Assembly: GCF_039696035.1 (NCBI RefSeq)
Contig: NZ_CP155567.1
Span: 2,909,001 to 2,973,000 of the forward strand
Source of the DNA: Microbulbifer sp. SAOS-129_SWC
GTDB lineage: Bacteria; Pseudomonadota; Gammaproteobacteria; Pseudomonadales; Cellvibrionaceae
Reading direction: 5' to 3'
Length of the DNA: 64,000 nucleotides
Part shown: in pieces, positions 7,345 through 16,106 of the stretch
Position numbering within the stretch: position 1 is the first letter of the stretch
How the letters are laid out: each line of letters opens with the position of its first letter
Notes under the pieces: model-generated
What the model was told of the DNA's origin: nothing
The model's database searches: none
What the model saw: the letters and a program-made list of their open reading frames with translations, nothing else
Program-made: the position numbers and the translations under genes

Positions 7345-9099
7345 CTATACCGCTTCCAGATAACTGACCAGCAACTGCAACGACTCCCGCCCGCGAAACT
7401 CGTTGATATCCAGCTTGTAGGCCAGCTGCACCCGCTCAACGGCCTGCGGCCACTGGTCCGTGTCCACATTGAAAGCGATGGCATCCAGGGCCAGCTGCGG
7501 GTTGTCCAGCGGTGCCACCACCATTTTCAGGTGGCGTTCGCCGACGATACGCTGCTGCAGCAGCAGGAACTCACCGTCAAACTGCGGTTCGGGAAACGCC
7601 TGCCCCCAGGGGGCGCAGGCGCGCAGCGTGGCGGCGGTGTGCATGGTGAACTCTGCCGCTTCCAGCTCGCCGTCGGATTCGATCACCGCCTGCAACTGGG
7701 ATTCTTGCAGCCGGTTGCGCACCGCGGCCTCGAACGCCGCGGTAAACGCGGGGAAATGTTCCCGCTGCAGGCTCAGGCCCGCGGCCATGGCGTGGCCGCC
7801 GAACTTGGCGATCAATTCCGGATGCGCGGCGGCCACATCGCTGAGCGCGTCGCGAATATGTAAACCGGGTATCGAGCGCGCCGAGCCCTTGATCAGGCCC
7901 GAGGTTGAGGTACTGTCGCCCTCGGCAAACGCGATCACCGGGCGGTGGAATTTCTCCTTGATGCGGCTGGCGAGGATCCCCACCACGCCTTGGTGCCAGC
8001 CCTCATCGTAGAGACACAGGCTCCACGGTATCTCGCCATCGAGCTGCAGTTTATCCAGCGCCGCCATGGCCTCGCGCTGCATGCCCTGCTCGATTGCCTT
8101 GCGGTCGCGGTTGAGCGCATCCAGCTCCGCCGCCAGCTCGCGCGCCTCGGTGGGATCGCGGGTCAGCAGGCAACGGATGCCGGTGCCGATATCGTCCAGG
8201 CGCCCGGCAGCGTTGATGCGCGGGCCGAGGATAAAGCCGATATCGGTGGTCGACAGTTTGCGCCGGTCGCGCCCGGCCACTTCCATCAGCGCGGAGATAC
8301 CCGGCCGGCAGCGGCCGGCGCGAATCCGCGCGATGCCCTGGTGCACGAGAATGCGGTTGTTGTGATCCAGCGGCACCAGGTCCGCCACCGTGCCCAGCGC
8401 CACCAGGTCCAGGTACTCGGCCATATTCGGTGCACGCAATCCCAGAGAACCAAAGGCGCTCTCTGTAAACCAGCCGCTGTCTTGCAGCGCACTGCGCAGG
8501 CGGCTCAGCAGGTAGAAGATGACCCCCACCCCGGCCAGGTTCTTGCTGGGGAAGTCGCAGTCGGGCTGGTTCGGGTTGACGATCGCATCCGCCTCCGGCA
8601 GCTGCGCCCCGGGCAAGTGGTGGTCGGTGACGATCACCGTCATGCCGGCGGCCCTGGCCGCGGCAACACCGTCAATGCTGCTGATGCCGTTGTCGACGGT
8701 GATCAACACGTCCGGGGCCGACTCTTTCGCCACCTCGACGATTTCCGGCGTCAGCCCATAACCGAAGTCGAAGCGGTTGGGCACCAGGAACTCCACCGCG
8801 GGCGCGCCCATGGCACCCAGCGCCAGTACCGCCAGCGTACTGCTGGTGGCGCCGTCGGCGTCGAAGTCGCCCACGATCAGGATTTTCTGCTGCGCGCGCA
8901 CGGCTTCCACCAGCAGTTGCACGGCCCGCTCCATGCCGCGCATTGCCTGGGGTGCGTGCAGTTTGGCGAGGCGATGGTCCAGATCCGCCTCGCTGGTCAC
9001 GCCGCGGCCGAGCAGGACCCGCTGCAGGATTTTCGGTGTGTCAGAAGCAAAACGGCCAGTGGACAAATCCACTGGCCGCCGCTGAATTTTTGTTGGCAT
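7345..9099 (-). CDS. recJ: Single-stranded-DNA-specific exonuclease RecJ
   Basis: 584 aa, typical for RecJ. The enzyme degrades single-stranded DNA 5' to 3' and serves RecF-pathway recombination and mismatch repair. The DHH phosphoesterase motifs are all visible: DFDADG at 78-83, DNG at 136-138 and DHH at 159-161. Further on are the GPRINAAGRLDD motif and, in the C-terminal DHHA1 part, the GGHAMAAGLS motif. The ATG at 9099 follows the thrC stop by 22 bp on the same strand. The preceding Shine-Dalgarno is weak, so translation may depend on thrC. The recJ, prfB, lysS order downstream is conserved in many gammaproteobacteria. Confidence 0.97.
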   Translation of the reverse strand: MPTKIQRRPVDLSTGRFASDTPKILQRVLLGRGVTSEADLDHRLAKLHAPQAMRGMERAVQLLVEAVRAQQKILIVGDFDADGATSSTLAVLALGAMGAPAVEFLVPNRFDFGYGLTPEIVEVAKESAPDVLITVDNGISSIDGVAAARAAGMTVIVTDHHLPGAQLPEADAIVNPNQPDCDFPSKNLAGVGVIFYLLSRLRSALQDSGWFTESAFGSLGLRAPNMAEYLDLVALGTVADLVPLDHNNRILVHQGIARIRAGRCRPGISALMEVAGRDRRKLSTTDIGFILGPRINAAGRLDDIGTGIRCLLTRDPTEARELAAELDALNRDRKAIEQGMQREAMAALDKLQLDGEIPWSLCLYDEGWHQGVVGILASRIKEKFHRPVIAFAEGDSTSTSGLIKGSARSIPGLHIRDALSDVAAAHPELIAKFGGHAMAAGLSLQREHFPAFTAAFEAAVRNRLQESQLQAVIESDGELEAAEFTMHTAATLRACAPWGQAFPEPQFDGEFLLLQQRIVGERHLKMVVAPLDNPQLALDAIAFNVDTDQWPQAVERVQLAYKLDINEFRGRESLQLLVSYLEAV

Positions 9100-9121
9100 G
9101 GTTACTCAGCTAGTCAAAGTC

Positions 9122-10513
9122 TCACTCCAGCGCGGTGGCGATAAAGTCGTGCACCTGCGCCAGGTCATTGGGGAGCACTTTCATGCGCTCCTCGCGTTCG
9201 AACAGCCCCTGCATATGCGCAGGCAGGGGAATCTGCTCGGTCGGCAGCGCGCGGGCCACCGCATCGGGGAATTTTGCCGGATGTGCGGTGGACAGGCAAA
9301 CCATCGGCTGCGACATCGAGCGGCGCACCTTGCGCGCGGCCTCGACGCCGATGGCGGTGTGCGGGTCCAGCAGGTAGCCGGTGGACTCGTAGACCTCGCG
9401 AATCACCTCGACGGTGCGGCGGTCGTCGACGCAACAGGAGGAGAAGACCTCGCGCGCCTTGCCCAGCGCCGCCTCGCTCAGGTGCATGGGCACACTGCGG
9501 TCCGCCAGCAGCTCGGATACGGCGGCGCCATCGCGGCCGTACAGATCGAACAGCAGCCGCTCGAAGTTGCTCGACACCATGATGTCCATGCTCGGCGACA
9601 GGCTGTGCACCAGCGGCTGCGGCGAGTGGTCGTTGGCGCTGATGCAGCGGTGCAGTATGTCGTTGGCGTTGGTGGCAATCACCAGTTGCTCGATCGGCAG
9701 GCCCATCTGCCGCGCCAGGTAGCCGGCAAAGATATCGCCGAAGTTGCCGGTGGGTACGGAGAAGTTGACCGTTTTCGCCGGTGCGCCCAGGTTCACCGCG
9801 GCGTAAAAGTAGTAGACGATCTGCGCCATGATGCGCGCCCAGTTGATCGAGTTGACCGCCGCCAGGCGGCGCCCGTCGGGCAGGAACGACTGGTCGGCAA
9901 AGCTGGCCTTGAGCATGTTCTGGCAATCGTCGAAGTTCCCTTCGAGGGCAATGTTGAACACATTGTCCGACAGCACCGTGGTCATCTGCCGGCGCTGCAC
10001 CTCCGACACCCGGTTGTGCGGGTGCAGGATAAAGATATCGATATTGTCGCAGTGGCGGCAGCCCTCGATGGCGGCGGAACCGGTATCCCCGGAAGTGGCC
10101 CCCATGATCACCACGCGCTCGCCGCGCTTTTTCAGCAGGTGGTCGAACAGCTGGCCGAGAAACTGCAGGGCGAAGTCCTTGAACGCCAGCGTCGGCCCGT
10201 GGAACAGCTCCAGAATCCACTCGCTGGTATTTGTCTGCACCAGCGGTGCCACGGCGCTGTGACGGAAGTTTTCGTAGGCGCGTTCGATAATGCCGCGCAG
10301 CTCGTCGTCACTGAGGTCGTCGCCGACAAACGGCTGGATAATGCGAAACGCCAGCTCGCGGTAGTCGAGCCCGGCCATGTCCGCGATCTCGTCGCGGGAA
10401 AAGGTCGGCAGGGATTCCGGCACATAGAGGCCGCCGTCGCTGGCGAGGCCGGTGAGTACGGTGTCGGCAAAGGACAGAGACGGCGCACGGCCGCGGGTGC
10501 TGATAAATTTCAC
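9122..10513 (-). CDS. thrC: Threonine synthase
   Basis: 463 aa, starting at GTG (10513). It converts O-phosphohomoserine to threonine with pyridoxal phosphate. The N-terminus MKFISTRGRAP and SFADTVLTGLASDGGLYVPE is characteristic. The PLP lysine lies in PTLAFKDFALQF, and the phosphate-binding loop is ATSGDTGSAAIEG. The gene is downstream of hom on the same strand, giving the hom-thrC pair for the last steps of threonine synthesis. The 243 bp gap between them holds one of the covarying-stem repeats (10609-10719), so a shared message would carry that structure just before the thrC start. Confidence 0.97.
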   Translation of the reverse strand: MKFISTRGRAPSLSFADTVLTGLASDGGLYVPESLPTFSRDEIADMAGLDYRELAFRIIQPFVGDDLSDDELRGIIERAYENFRHSAVAPLVQTNTSEWILELFHGPTLAFKDFALQFLGQLFDHLLKKRGERVVIMGATSGDTGSAAIEGCRHCDNIDIFILHPHNRVSEVQRRQMTTVLSDNVFNIALEGNFDDCQNMLKASFADQSFLPDGRRLAAVNSINWARIMAQIVYYFYAAVNLGAPAKTVNFSVPTGNFGDIFAGYLARQMGLPIEQLVIATNANDILHRCISANDHSPQPLVHSLSPSMDIMVSSNFERLLFDLYGRDGAAVSELLADRSVPMHLSEAALGKAREVFSSCCVDDRRTVEVIREVYESTGYLLDPHTAIGVEAARKVRRSMSQPMVCLSTAHPAKFPDAVARALPTEQIPLPAHMQGLFEREERMKVLPNDLAQVHDFIATALE

Positions 10514-10608
10514 GGTGTCTTTTCGATTACTGAAACTAAAAATTCATGGCTACAAGGGTGGCAACTGGCACTAAGCGAGGCGCTGGTCTCGGCAAGAAAG
10601 ACCTGGGC

Positions 10609-10719
10609 GGCCCTGCTACCGGGAGTTGTTTGCGGGACACGCCGTACATACGTCCGTGTAGGCTCTAATCGGCATCCCTGCCTCATAAGGTCCCGCAAAC
10701 AACTCCCGGCATCAGGACC
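10609..10719 (-). repeat. Covarying-stem repeat, copy A (between hom and thrC)
   Basis: A 111 bp imperfect palindrome. The central closing stem (10619-10638 with 10690-10709) is perfect over 20 bp. Read on the minus strand, the direction of hom-thrC transcription, the interior holds two small hairpins. The first is GGC-AGGGAT-GCC (loop 10674-10679) and the second is TAC-ACGGAC-GTA (loop 10652-10657). It shares architecture, conserved arm ends (TGATGCCGG, TTTGCGGGAC) and an A/G mismatch in the outer stem with copies B to E, but its variable 6 bp block is GAGTTG. Confidence 0.85.
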
Positions 10720-10756
10720 TTCGCATCAAGTATTGGCGCTTGTTCTGCCGAGAATA

Positions 10757-12118
10757 TTAACCAAGTGGCTCCACACGAATACGCACAACAGAGCCCTCGA
10801 CAGTATCCAGCGCCTCGATCTGCGCCACCGCCTCGCGCAGGCGCGCCTCCTTGGCGCGGCTGGTGAGGATCACCACCGGTACCAGGGCCTCGCCATCGGC
10901 GGGTTCGTGTTGGATCAGGGCCTCGATGCTAATGCCCTCGTCACTGCAGATCCGCGCCACCTGGGACATGACCCCGGGCTTGTCGTGCGCGGAGATACGC
11001 AGGTAATAGCTGGTAACCACTTCGTCCATCGGCAGCACCTCGCCGCCGTTCTGCGCGCCCTCGGCGACACCGGAAGCCCGCACCCGCTGGTCGGGAGCCG
11101 ATTCCAGGGTGCGCGCCACATCGACGATATCGGCAATCACCGCCGAGGCCGTGGCCTCGGCGCCGGCACCGGCGCCGTAGTAAAGGGTCGGGCCCACGGC
11201 ATCACCGTTGACCAGCACCGCGTTCATGACACCGTTGACGTTGGCAATCAGGCGGCGCTGCGGAATCAGGGTCGGGTGCACGCGCAGCTCGACGCCCTGC
11301 TCGGTGCGCCGGGCGATACCCAGGTGCTTGATCCGGTAGCCCAGCTCGTCGGCGTAGCGGATATCCTCGCTGGTGACACCGCTGATGCCCTCGCAGTAAA
11401 CCTTGTCGAAGGCCAGCGGAATGGCGAACGCCAGCGAGGCCATGATCACCAGCTTGTGCGCCGCGTCGATGCCCTCCACATCGAAGGTCGGGTCGGCCTC
11501 GGCGTAACCGAGCGCCTGGGCCTGGCTCAGCGCCTCGGCAAAGCTTCTGCCCTTCTCACGCATTTCCGTGAGGATGTAGTTGCCGGTACCGTTAATGATC
11601 CCCGCCAGCCATTGGATGCGGTTGCCCACCAGCCCCTCGCGCAGGGACTTGATGATCGGGATACCGCCGGCCACGGCGGCCTCGTAGGCGATGGTCACGC
11701 CCTTGGCGGCGGCCGCGGCGAAGAGTTCGTTGCCGTGCTCGGCAATCAATGCCTTATTGGCGGTGACGACGTGCTTGCCGTGCTCGATCGCGGTCAGCAC
11801 CAGTTCGCGGGCCACGGTGGTGCCGCCGATCAGCTCCACCAGGATATCGACATCCGGATTACTCGCCACATCAAAGATTTCACGGGTGACGTTGTAGGTG
11901 CTGGTGTCGCAGGCGGGATTGTCGCGGCGCGCGCCGATCTGCACGATCTCCACCGGGCGACCGCAGCGGGCCGCGATCTCTTCGATGTTGCGCGCCATCA
12001 CATTGACAGTGCCACTGCCCACGGTGCCCAGGCCACAGATACCGATACGCGCCGCGCGGCGCGGGTTGTCGGCCTGAGAGGCATGCAATTCGGTGGTTAC
12101 TTCGACGGGTGCGCTCAC
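10757..12118 (-). CDS. hom: Homoserine dehydrogenase
   Basis: 453 aa from a GTG at 12118, chosen because GGAGGGAAGTT lies immediately upstream. The open frame extends about 200 codons further without homology. It reduces aspartate semialdehyde to homoserine with NAD(P)H. The Rossmann motif is ICGLGTVGSGTVN, the active-site lysine region is VVTANKALIAEHG, and the substrate loop is NGTGNYILTEM. A C-terminal ACT domain (from about residue 350, SYYLRISAHDKPGVM) suggests feedback by threonine. It is expressed divergently from ansA and followed by thrC. Confidence 0.97.
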   Translation of the reverse strand: MSAPVEVTTELHASQADNPRRAARIGICGLGTVGSGTVNVMARNIEEIAARCGRPVEIVQIGARRDNPACDTSTYNVTREIFDVASNPDVDILVELIGGTTVARELVLTAIEHGKHVVTANKALIAEHGNELFAAAAAKGVTIAYEAAVAGGIPIIKSLREGLVGNRIQWLAGIINGTGNYILTEMREKGRSFAEALSQAQALGYAEADPTFDVEGIDAAHKLVIMASLAFAIPLAFDKVYCEGISGVTSEDIRYADELGYRIKHLGIARRTEQGVELRVHPTLIPQRRLIANVNGVMNAVLVNGDAVGPTLYYGAGAGAEATASAVIADIVDVARTLESAPDQRVRASGVAEGAQNGGEVLPMDEVVTSYYLRISAHDKPGVMSQVARICSDEGISIEALIQHEPADGEALVPVVILTSRAKEARLREAVAQIEALDTVEGSVVRIRVEPLG

Positions 12119-12207
12119 AACTTCCCTCCGCGCAAGACAGCCCCGATGCCAGAAGCGGATCGGCATCAGCGCAATAAGTGGTAATAGACAACGACAAAAG
12201 GACGACA

Positions 12208-12237
12208 ACCTTACTGAGATGAGGGGCAAAATGTCAA
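12208..12237 (-). promoter_or_regulatory. Candidate hom promoter
   Basis: On the minus strand a consensus -35 (TTGACA, 12237-12232) is 18 bp from TAAGGT (12213-12208). The start would leave a leader of roughly 85 nt containing a small hairpin, GATGCC...GGCATC. The rest of the 345 bp hom-ansA gap holds a second palindrome, GATGCT-ATAAA-AGCATC (12336-12352), and no gene. Confidence 0.55.
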
Positions 12238-12463
12238 TAAAATTGCGCGCGCGGCGGCCGCCAATCCACACCGCAGCCGGCTCCGGCGGCCACCTCGCAA
12301 CCAAATCATCATCCTTCAGCAACCTGCGCAAACTGATGCTATAAAAGCATCTACTAGCATCACCTGCCAACAGCCAGCGAAATTGCGCCAGCGAGCGTGA
12401 TAGCGAAAAATACAGCCCGCCAATGTTGACCCAGCCAGGACGCGGTAGACCCGCAGCCATATT

Positions 12464-13471
12464 ATGCAGAAGACCCTGATTCTCTACACCGGCGGTACCC
12501 TCGGCATGCGCCGCAGCGCCTCCGGCTATATCCCCGACGCGGACCTGCAGGCACTGTTGGAGCAACTGCTGGCAGATGCCGGCAACGAGTTGCCGGACTA
12601 CGACTTCATCGCCCTCGAGCAACTCCTCGACAGCGCCAACATGCAACCCGCCGACTGGTATCGCATTGCCGCCCGCATTGCCCACAACGCAGACCGCTAC
12701 AGCGGCTTTGTGGTGTTGCACGGTACCGACACCATGGCCTATACCGCCGCCGCGCTGTCGTTCGCACTACAGGGGTTCGATCGGCCGGTGATCGTCACCG
12801 GCTCGCAGATCCCCCTGCGCGAGATGCGCAGCGACGCGCACAACAACCTGATCGCCGCGCTGCTGTTGAGCGCGGACAGTTCCCTGGCGGAAGTGAGCCT
12901 CTACTTCAACGGCAAACTGCTGCGCGGCAACCGCGCCACCAAGGTCAGCGCCGGCTCTCTGGACGCCTTCGCCTCACCCAACTACCCGCTACTGGGCGAA
13001 GTCGGCATTCAGGTCTCCCTGGACCGCGGCGCGCTACTGGTGCCGGCGACCGAGCGCAATTTCCAGCTGCCGGAATTTGCCGACGGCGGCGTCGCTCTGC
13101 TGAAGCTGTTTCCCGGCATCTCGCCCTTTTTTATTGGCAAGCTGCTCGAATACCGGCCGCGCGGCCTGGTGATAGAAGCCTACGGCACCGGCAACGCCCC
13201 GAGCCAGGACCCCGCCTTTGCGCAACAGCTGGAGCAGGCGACCCAGCGCGGCACCATTTGTGTCGCCGTGTCCCAGTGCCTGGAGAGCCGTGTGGACCTG
13301 GACAAATACGCAGCCGGCTCGGCACTGCGCGATGCCGGCGTCATCGGCGGGTTGGATATGACCAGCGAGGCCGCCTTTACCAAACTCAATCACCTGCTGG
13401 CGATGGGGTTACCCGAGTCACAAGTGAGAAAACTGATGACCACCCCCCTGTGCGGGGAATGTACTCCCTGA
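12464..13471 (+). CDS. ansA: Type I (cytoplasmic) L-asparaginase
   Basis: 335 aa with no signal peptide. It hydrolyses L-asparagine to aspartate and ammonia. The two threonine active-site motifs are present: TGGTLGM at 9-15 and HGTDTMAYTA at 86-95, with the conserved QIPLREMRSDAHNN segment after them. Length and motifs fit the AnsA family rather than the periplasmic AnsB type. It is the first gene of a plus-strand cassette with an HTH regulator (36 bp later) and aspartase, which together would turn asparagine into fumarate and two ammonia molecules. The cassette interrupts the run of minus-strand genes between hom and dsbC. Confidence 0.93.
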   Translation: MQKTLILYTGGTLGMRRSASGYIPDADLQALLEQLLADAGNELPDYDFIALEQLLDSANMQPADWYRIAARIAHNADRYSGFVVLHGTDTMAYTAAALSFALQGFDRPVIVTGSQIPLREMRSDAHNNLIAALLLSADSSLAEVSLYFNGKLLRGNRATKVSAGSLDAFASPNYPLLGEVGIQVSLDRGALLVPATERNFQLPEFADGGVALLKLFPGISPFFIGKLLEYRPRGLVIEAYGTGNAPSQDPAFAQQLEQATQRGTICVAVSQCLESRVDLDKYAAGSALRDAGVIGGLDMTSEAAFTKLNHLLAMGLPESQVRKLMTTPLCGECTP

Positions 13472-13507
13472 CCGGCACCAGAACCTTGATCACGGACTGA
13501 CATTGCG

Positions 13508-14329
13508 ATGCCTATGAACAGCAATTTTTCGCAAAACCTGCGCCTGCTGTGCAGCTTCTACCGCTCTATTGCGGAAGTCTGCCGGCGCATGGGCGTCAAC
13601 CGGGCGCAGTTCAACAAATATCTGAACGGCGACACCCGCCCGTCGCACTATACGCTGACGAAAATTTGCGATTTCTTCGGGGTAGAACCCCACGAAATCC
13701 AGATGCCCCACGAGCAGTTCGCACAGATAGTGCGCGTGCGCAACGCACCGGACAGCGACACCGCCGCACCGCGCCCCTACCGCGCCGATATCGAGCGGCT
13801 GATGCGCGCCTCGCAGGGACACGCCGACAAATACCTCGGCTACTACTTCGAATACCACTACTCGATGACCTTCCAGGACTACATTATCCGCAGCCTGCTG
13901 CGCATCGAGAGCGACGGTGAGGGTTATTATTTCCAGCGCTTCGAGCGCATGCGCTATCCGGACCGGGAAGAGTGGTACAAGTCCCGCTACCGCGGCATGC
14001 TTTTCTTTCTTTCCGAACGCATTTTCCTGATCGGTTACGAAGCGCTGACCCACAACGAAATCGCCCAGACCATCCTCTACCCCACCTACAAAAGCCGCGT
14101 CAGCTATCTGTCCGGTTTGAAGCTGGGCGTCTCCGCCAGCGACCGGCGTGAACCGGTATGCACCAAGGTGGTACTGGAATCGCTGGGGCGCAATATCAGC
14201 GTGCGCAGTGCGTTAAAGCTCTGCGGCGTGTTCGGTCCGGATTCCGACGAGATCAACCGTAATATCCGTGAAAATATCCGCGCGGCGGCCGGCGAGACCT
14301 CGCCAAGTTTTTTTGCCAAGCCGCTTTAA
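13508..14329 (+). CDS. XRE-type helix-turn-helix regulator
   Basis: 273 aa. The N-terminal 60 residues form an HTH of the Cro/C1 type (IAEVCRRMGVNRAQFNKYLNG, with TLTKICDFFGV after it). The rest is an unassigned ligand-binding or effector domain of about 200 residues rich in aromatic residues (YLGYYFEYHYSMTFQDYIIRSL is part of it). I know of proteins with this architecture but not their ligand. Its place between ansA and aspA, 36 bp after ansA, suggests it controls asparagine and aspartate catabolism; that is inference. The ATG at 13508 is followed by a second ATG two codons on. Confidence 0.8.
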   Translation: MPMNSNFSQNLRLLCSFYRSIAEVCRRMGVNRAQFNKYLNGDTRPSHYTLTKICDFFGVEPHEIQMPHEQFAQIVRVRNAPDSDTAAPRPYRADIERLMRASQGHADKYLGYYFEYHYSMTFQDYIIRSLLRIESDGEGYYFQRFERMRYPDREEWYKSRYRGMLFFLSERIFLIGYEALTHNEIAQTILYPTYKSRVSYLSGLKLGVSASDRREPVCTKVVLESLGRNISVRSALKLCGVFGPDSDEINRNIRENIRAAAGETSPSFFAKPL

Positions 14330-14388
14330 CACAGGTCGACGAACATCCATTGGCTAGCAACCAGATCAACAGCGCAGGTGCTGCCACC

Positions 14389-14406
14389 AGGCGCAATACT
14401 GCGCCT
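14389..14406 (+). terminator. Hairpin after the HTH gene
   Basis: AGGCGCA-ATAC-TGCGCCT, a perfect 7 bp stem 60 bp after the regulator stop, followed by a short T-rich TTGATTGG. A weak intrinsic terminator is plausible. Confidence 0.4.
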
Positions 14407-14426
14407 TTGATTGGACGCTCTGCCAA

Positions 14427-14540
14427 GGTGACGATGCCGGGTGCAGCTTTGTGAGACCGTCACCGGAATGGATGCCGGTGCCGAGCCCCCAGGGATGGGT
14501 ATACGGCGTGTCTCACAAAGCTGTACCCGGTAGCGGCACC
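14427..14540 (+). repeat. Covarying-stem repeat, copy B (upstream of aspA)
   Basis: 114 bp. The closing stem pairs 14437-14457 with 14510-14530 over 21 bp with one G/T wobble. The interior has CACCGG...CCGGTG presenting ATGGAT (14468-14473) and CCC-AGGGAT-GGG (loop 14491-14496). Its stem reads TTTGTGAGAC where the others read TTTGCGGGAC, and the opposite arm has changed to match (GTCTCACAAA). It ends 62 bp before the aspA start in sense orientation. Confidence 0.85.
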
Positions 14541-14602
14541 GCCACCCAACTCTCTAAGCACACACCCAAACAAAGAGCACAGCCTCACAGGAACCAGCAG
14601 TA

Positions 14603-16057
14603 ATGACGAGCGCATTTCACACCCTGAAACCCACCCCGCTGTTTGCCGCCGGCGCCGCCACGCGCCTGGAGCACGACCTGCTCGGCGACCGCCAAGTGCC
14701 CGACGAAGCCTACTTCGGCATCCAGACGCTGCGCGCGCTGGAAAATTTTCAGATTACCGGCATCACCCTGAATCACTTCCCCAACCTGGTGAAAGCCCTG
14801 GCAATGGTCAAGAAAGCCGCCGCCCGCGCCAACACTGAACTAGGCTACCTGGACGGGGAAATTGCCCACGCCATCGGCGGCGCCTGCGACGAAATCATCG
14901 CGGGCCAACTGCACGACCACTTCCTCGTCGACATGATCCAGGGCGGCGCCGGCACCTCCACCAATATGAACGCCAACGAAGTCATCGCCAACCGCAGCCT
15001 GGAATTGCTCGGCCGCAGCAAGGGTGACTACACCCACGTGCACCCCAACAACCACGTCAACCTGTCCCAATCCACCAACGACGTTTACCCCACCGCCATC
15101 AACCTCGCCATACTGCTGAGCTACAGCGAACTGGTGGACTCGATGGAGCAACTGTGCGAAGAGTTCGATCGCAAGGCTGATGAATTCGCCAGCGTGATCA
15201 AGATGGGGCGCACGCAACTGCAGGACGCCGTACCCATGACCCTCGGCCAGGAGTTCGCCGCGTTCGCCGCCACCGTGCGCGAGGACGTCGACCGGGTGAA
15301 GGAACTGGTGCTGCTGTTCCGCGAGATCAATATGGGCGGCACCGCCATCGGCACCGGGATCAATACCGACCCCGATTACCGGCAAATGGTGGTCGATGCA
15401 CTTTCCGAAATTTCTGCTATCGACTTTGTCTGCGCTTCCAACCTGGTCGAAGCCACCTCGGATATGGGCGCCTTCGTCATGTTTTCCGGCGTATTGAAGC
15501 GCATCGCGGTAAAGATCTCCAAGATCTGCAGCGACCTGCGCCTGCTCTCCAGTGGTCCCCGCGCCGGCCTCAACGAGATCAACCTGCCGCCGATGCAACC
15601 GGGCTCCTCGATTATGCCCGGCAAGGTCAATCCGGTAATCCCGGAAGTCGTCAACCAGGTCGCCTACCAGGTGATCGGCAACGACCTCACCATCACTCTC
15701 GCCGCCGAGAGCGGCCAGCTGCAGCTGAATGTGATGGAACCGGTAATCGCCTTCAACATACTGCAATCCATGCGCCTGATGACCCAGGCCATGCACACCC
15801 TGGCCGATCGCTGCATCAGCGGTATCACCGCCAACGAAGCGCATTGTCGGGAACTGGTGGAAAACAGTATCGGCCTGATTACCGCGGTAACGCCGTTCAT
15901 CGGCTATGAAAACGCCACCCGCATCGCCGCACAGGCCCTGTTGAGCGGGCGCAGTGTCCGGGAACTGGTGCTGGAAGAAAGATTACTGAGTGAAATGGCG
16001 CTGGAAGAAATTCTCGCGCCGGAAAACATGACCCAGCCGCGCAAGATCAAGCGATAA
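14603..16057 (+). CDS. aspA: Aspartate ammonia-lyase (aspartase)
   Basis: 484 aa. It deaminates L-aspartate to fumarate and ammonia in the cytoplasm. The fumarase/aspartase superfamily signature GSSIMPGKVNP is at residues 334-344 with the catalytic-loop serine, and the substrate-binding motifs GAGTSTNMNANEVIAN and SQSTNDVYPTA are intact. The N-terminal RLEHDLLGDRQVPDEAYFG is typical of aspartase rather than class II fumarase, and the asparaginase context supports it. The ATG follows AGGAACC. It ends the ansA-HTH-aspA cassette, and a covarying-stem repeat precedes it. Confidence 0.93.
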   Translation: MTSAFHTLKPTPLFAAGAATRLEHDLLGDRQVPDEAYFGIQTLRALENFQITGITLNHFPNLVKALAMVKKAAARANTELGYLDGEIAHAIGGACDEIIAGQLHDHFLVDMIQGGAGTSTNMNANEVIANRSLELLGRSKGDYTHVHPNNHVNLSQSTNDVYPTAINLAILLSYSELVDSMEQLCEEFDRKADEFASVIKMGRTQLQDAVPMTLGQEFAAFAATVREDVDRVKELVLLFREINMGGTAIGTGINTDPDYRQMVVDALSEISAIDFVCASNLVEATSDMGAFVMFSGVLKRIAVKISKICSDLRLLSSGPRAGLNEINLPPMQPGSSIMPGKVNPVIPEVVNQVAYQVIGNDLTITLAAESGQLQLNVMEPVIAFNILQSMRLMTQAMHTLADRCISGITANEAHCRELVENSIGLITAVTPFIGYENATRIAAQALLSGRSVRELVLEERLLSEMALEEILAPENMTQPRKIKR

Positions 16058-16072
16058 GGCGGCGGGTAATAA

Positions 16073-16098
16073 GGGTGGCAGCCGGGCGGCCGCCACCC
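16073..16098. terminator. Hairpin between convergent aspA and dsbC
   Basis: GGGTGGC and GCCACCC form a stem around a GC-rich interior in the 49 bp gap between two converging genes. No long T-run follows, so it is a candidate bidirectional terminator. Confidence 0.5.
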
Positions 16099-16106
16099 GG
16101 AGTCAT

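Noticed and set aside
10609..10719. Retron or group II intron RNA as explanation for the repeats
   Set aside because: No reverse transcriptase gene is in the window, and the 111-114 bp size and twin GGA hairpins do not match those RNAs as I know them. Not excluded for the whole genome.
9098..12184. 1028-codon plus-strand open frame antisense to thrC and hom
   Set aside because: It is the shadow of high-GC coding sequence. The minus strand encodes intact thrC and hom with all motifs, and the plus-strand translation is low in family character.
12119..12721. 200-codon N-terminal extension of hom
   Set aside because: It crosses the divergent promoter region and the ansA start; the GTG at 12118 has a strong ribosome binding site and fits the family length.
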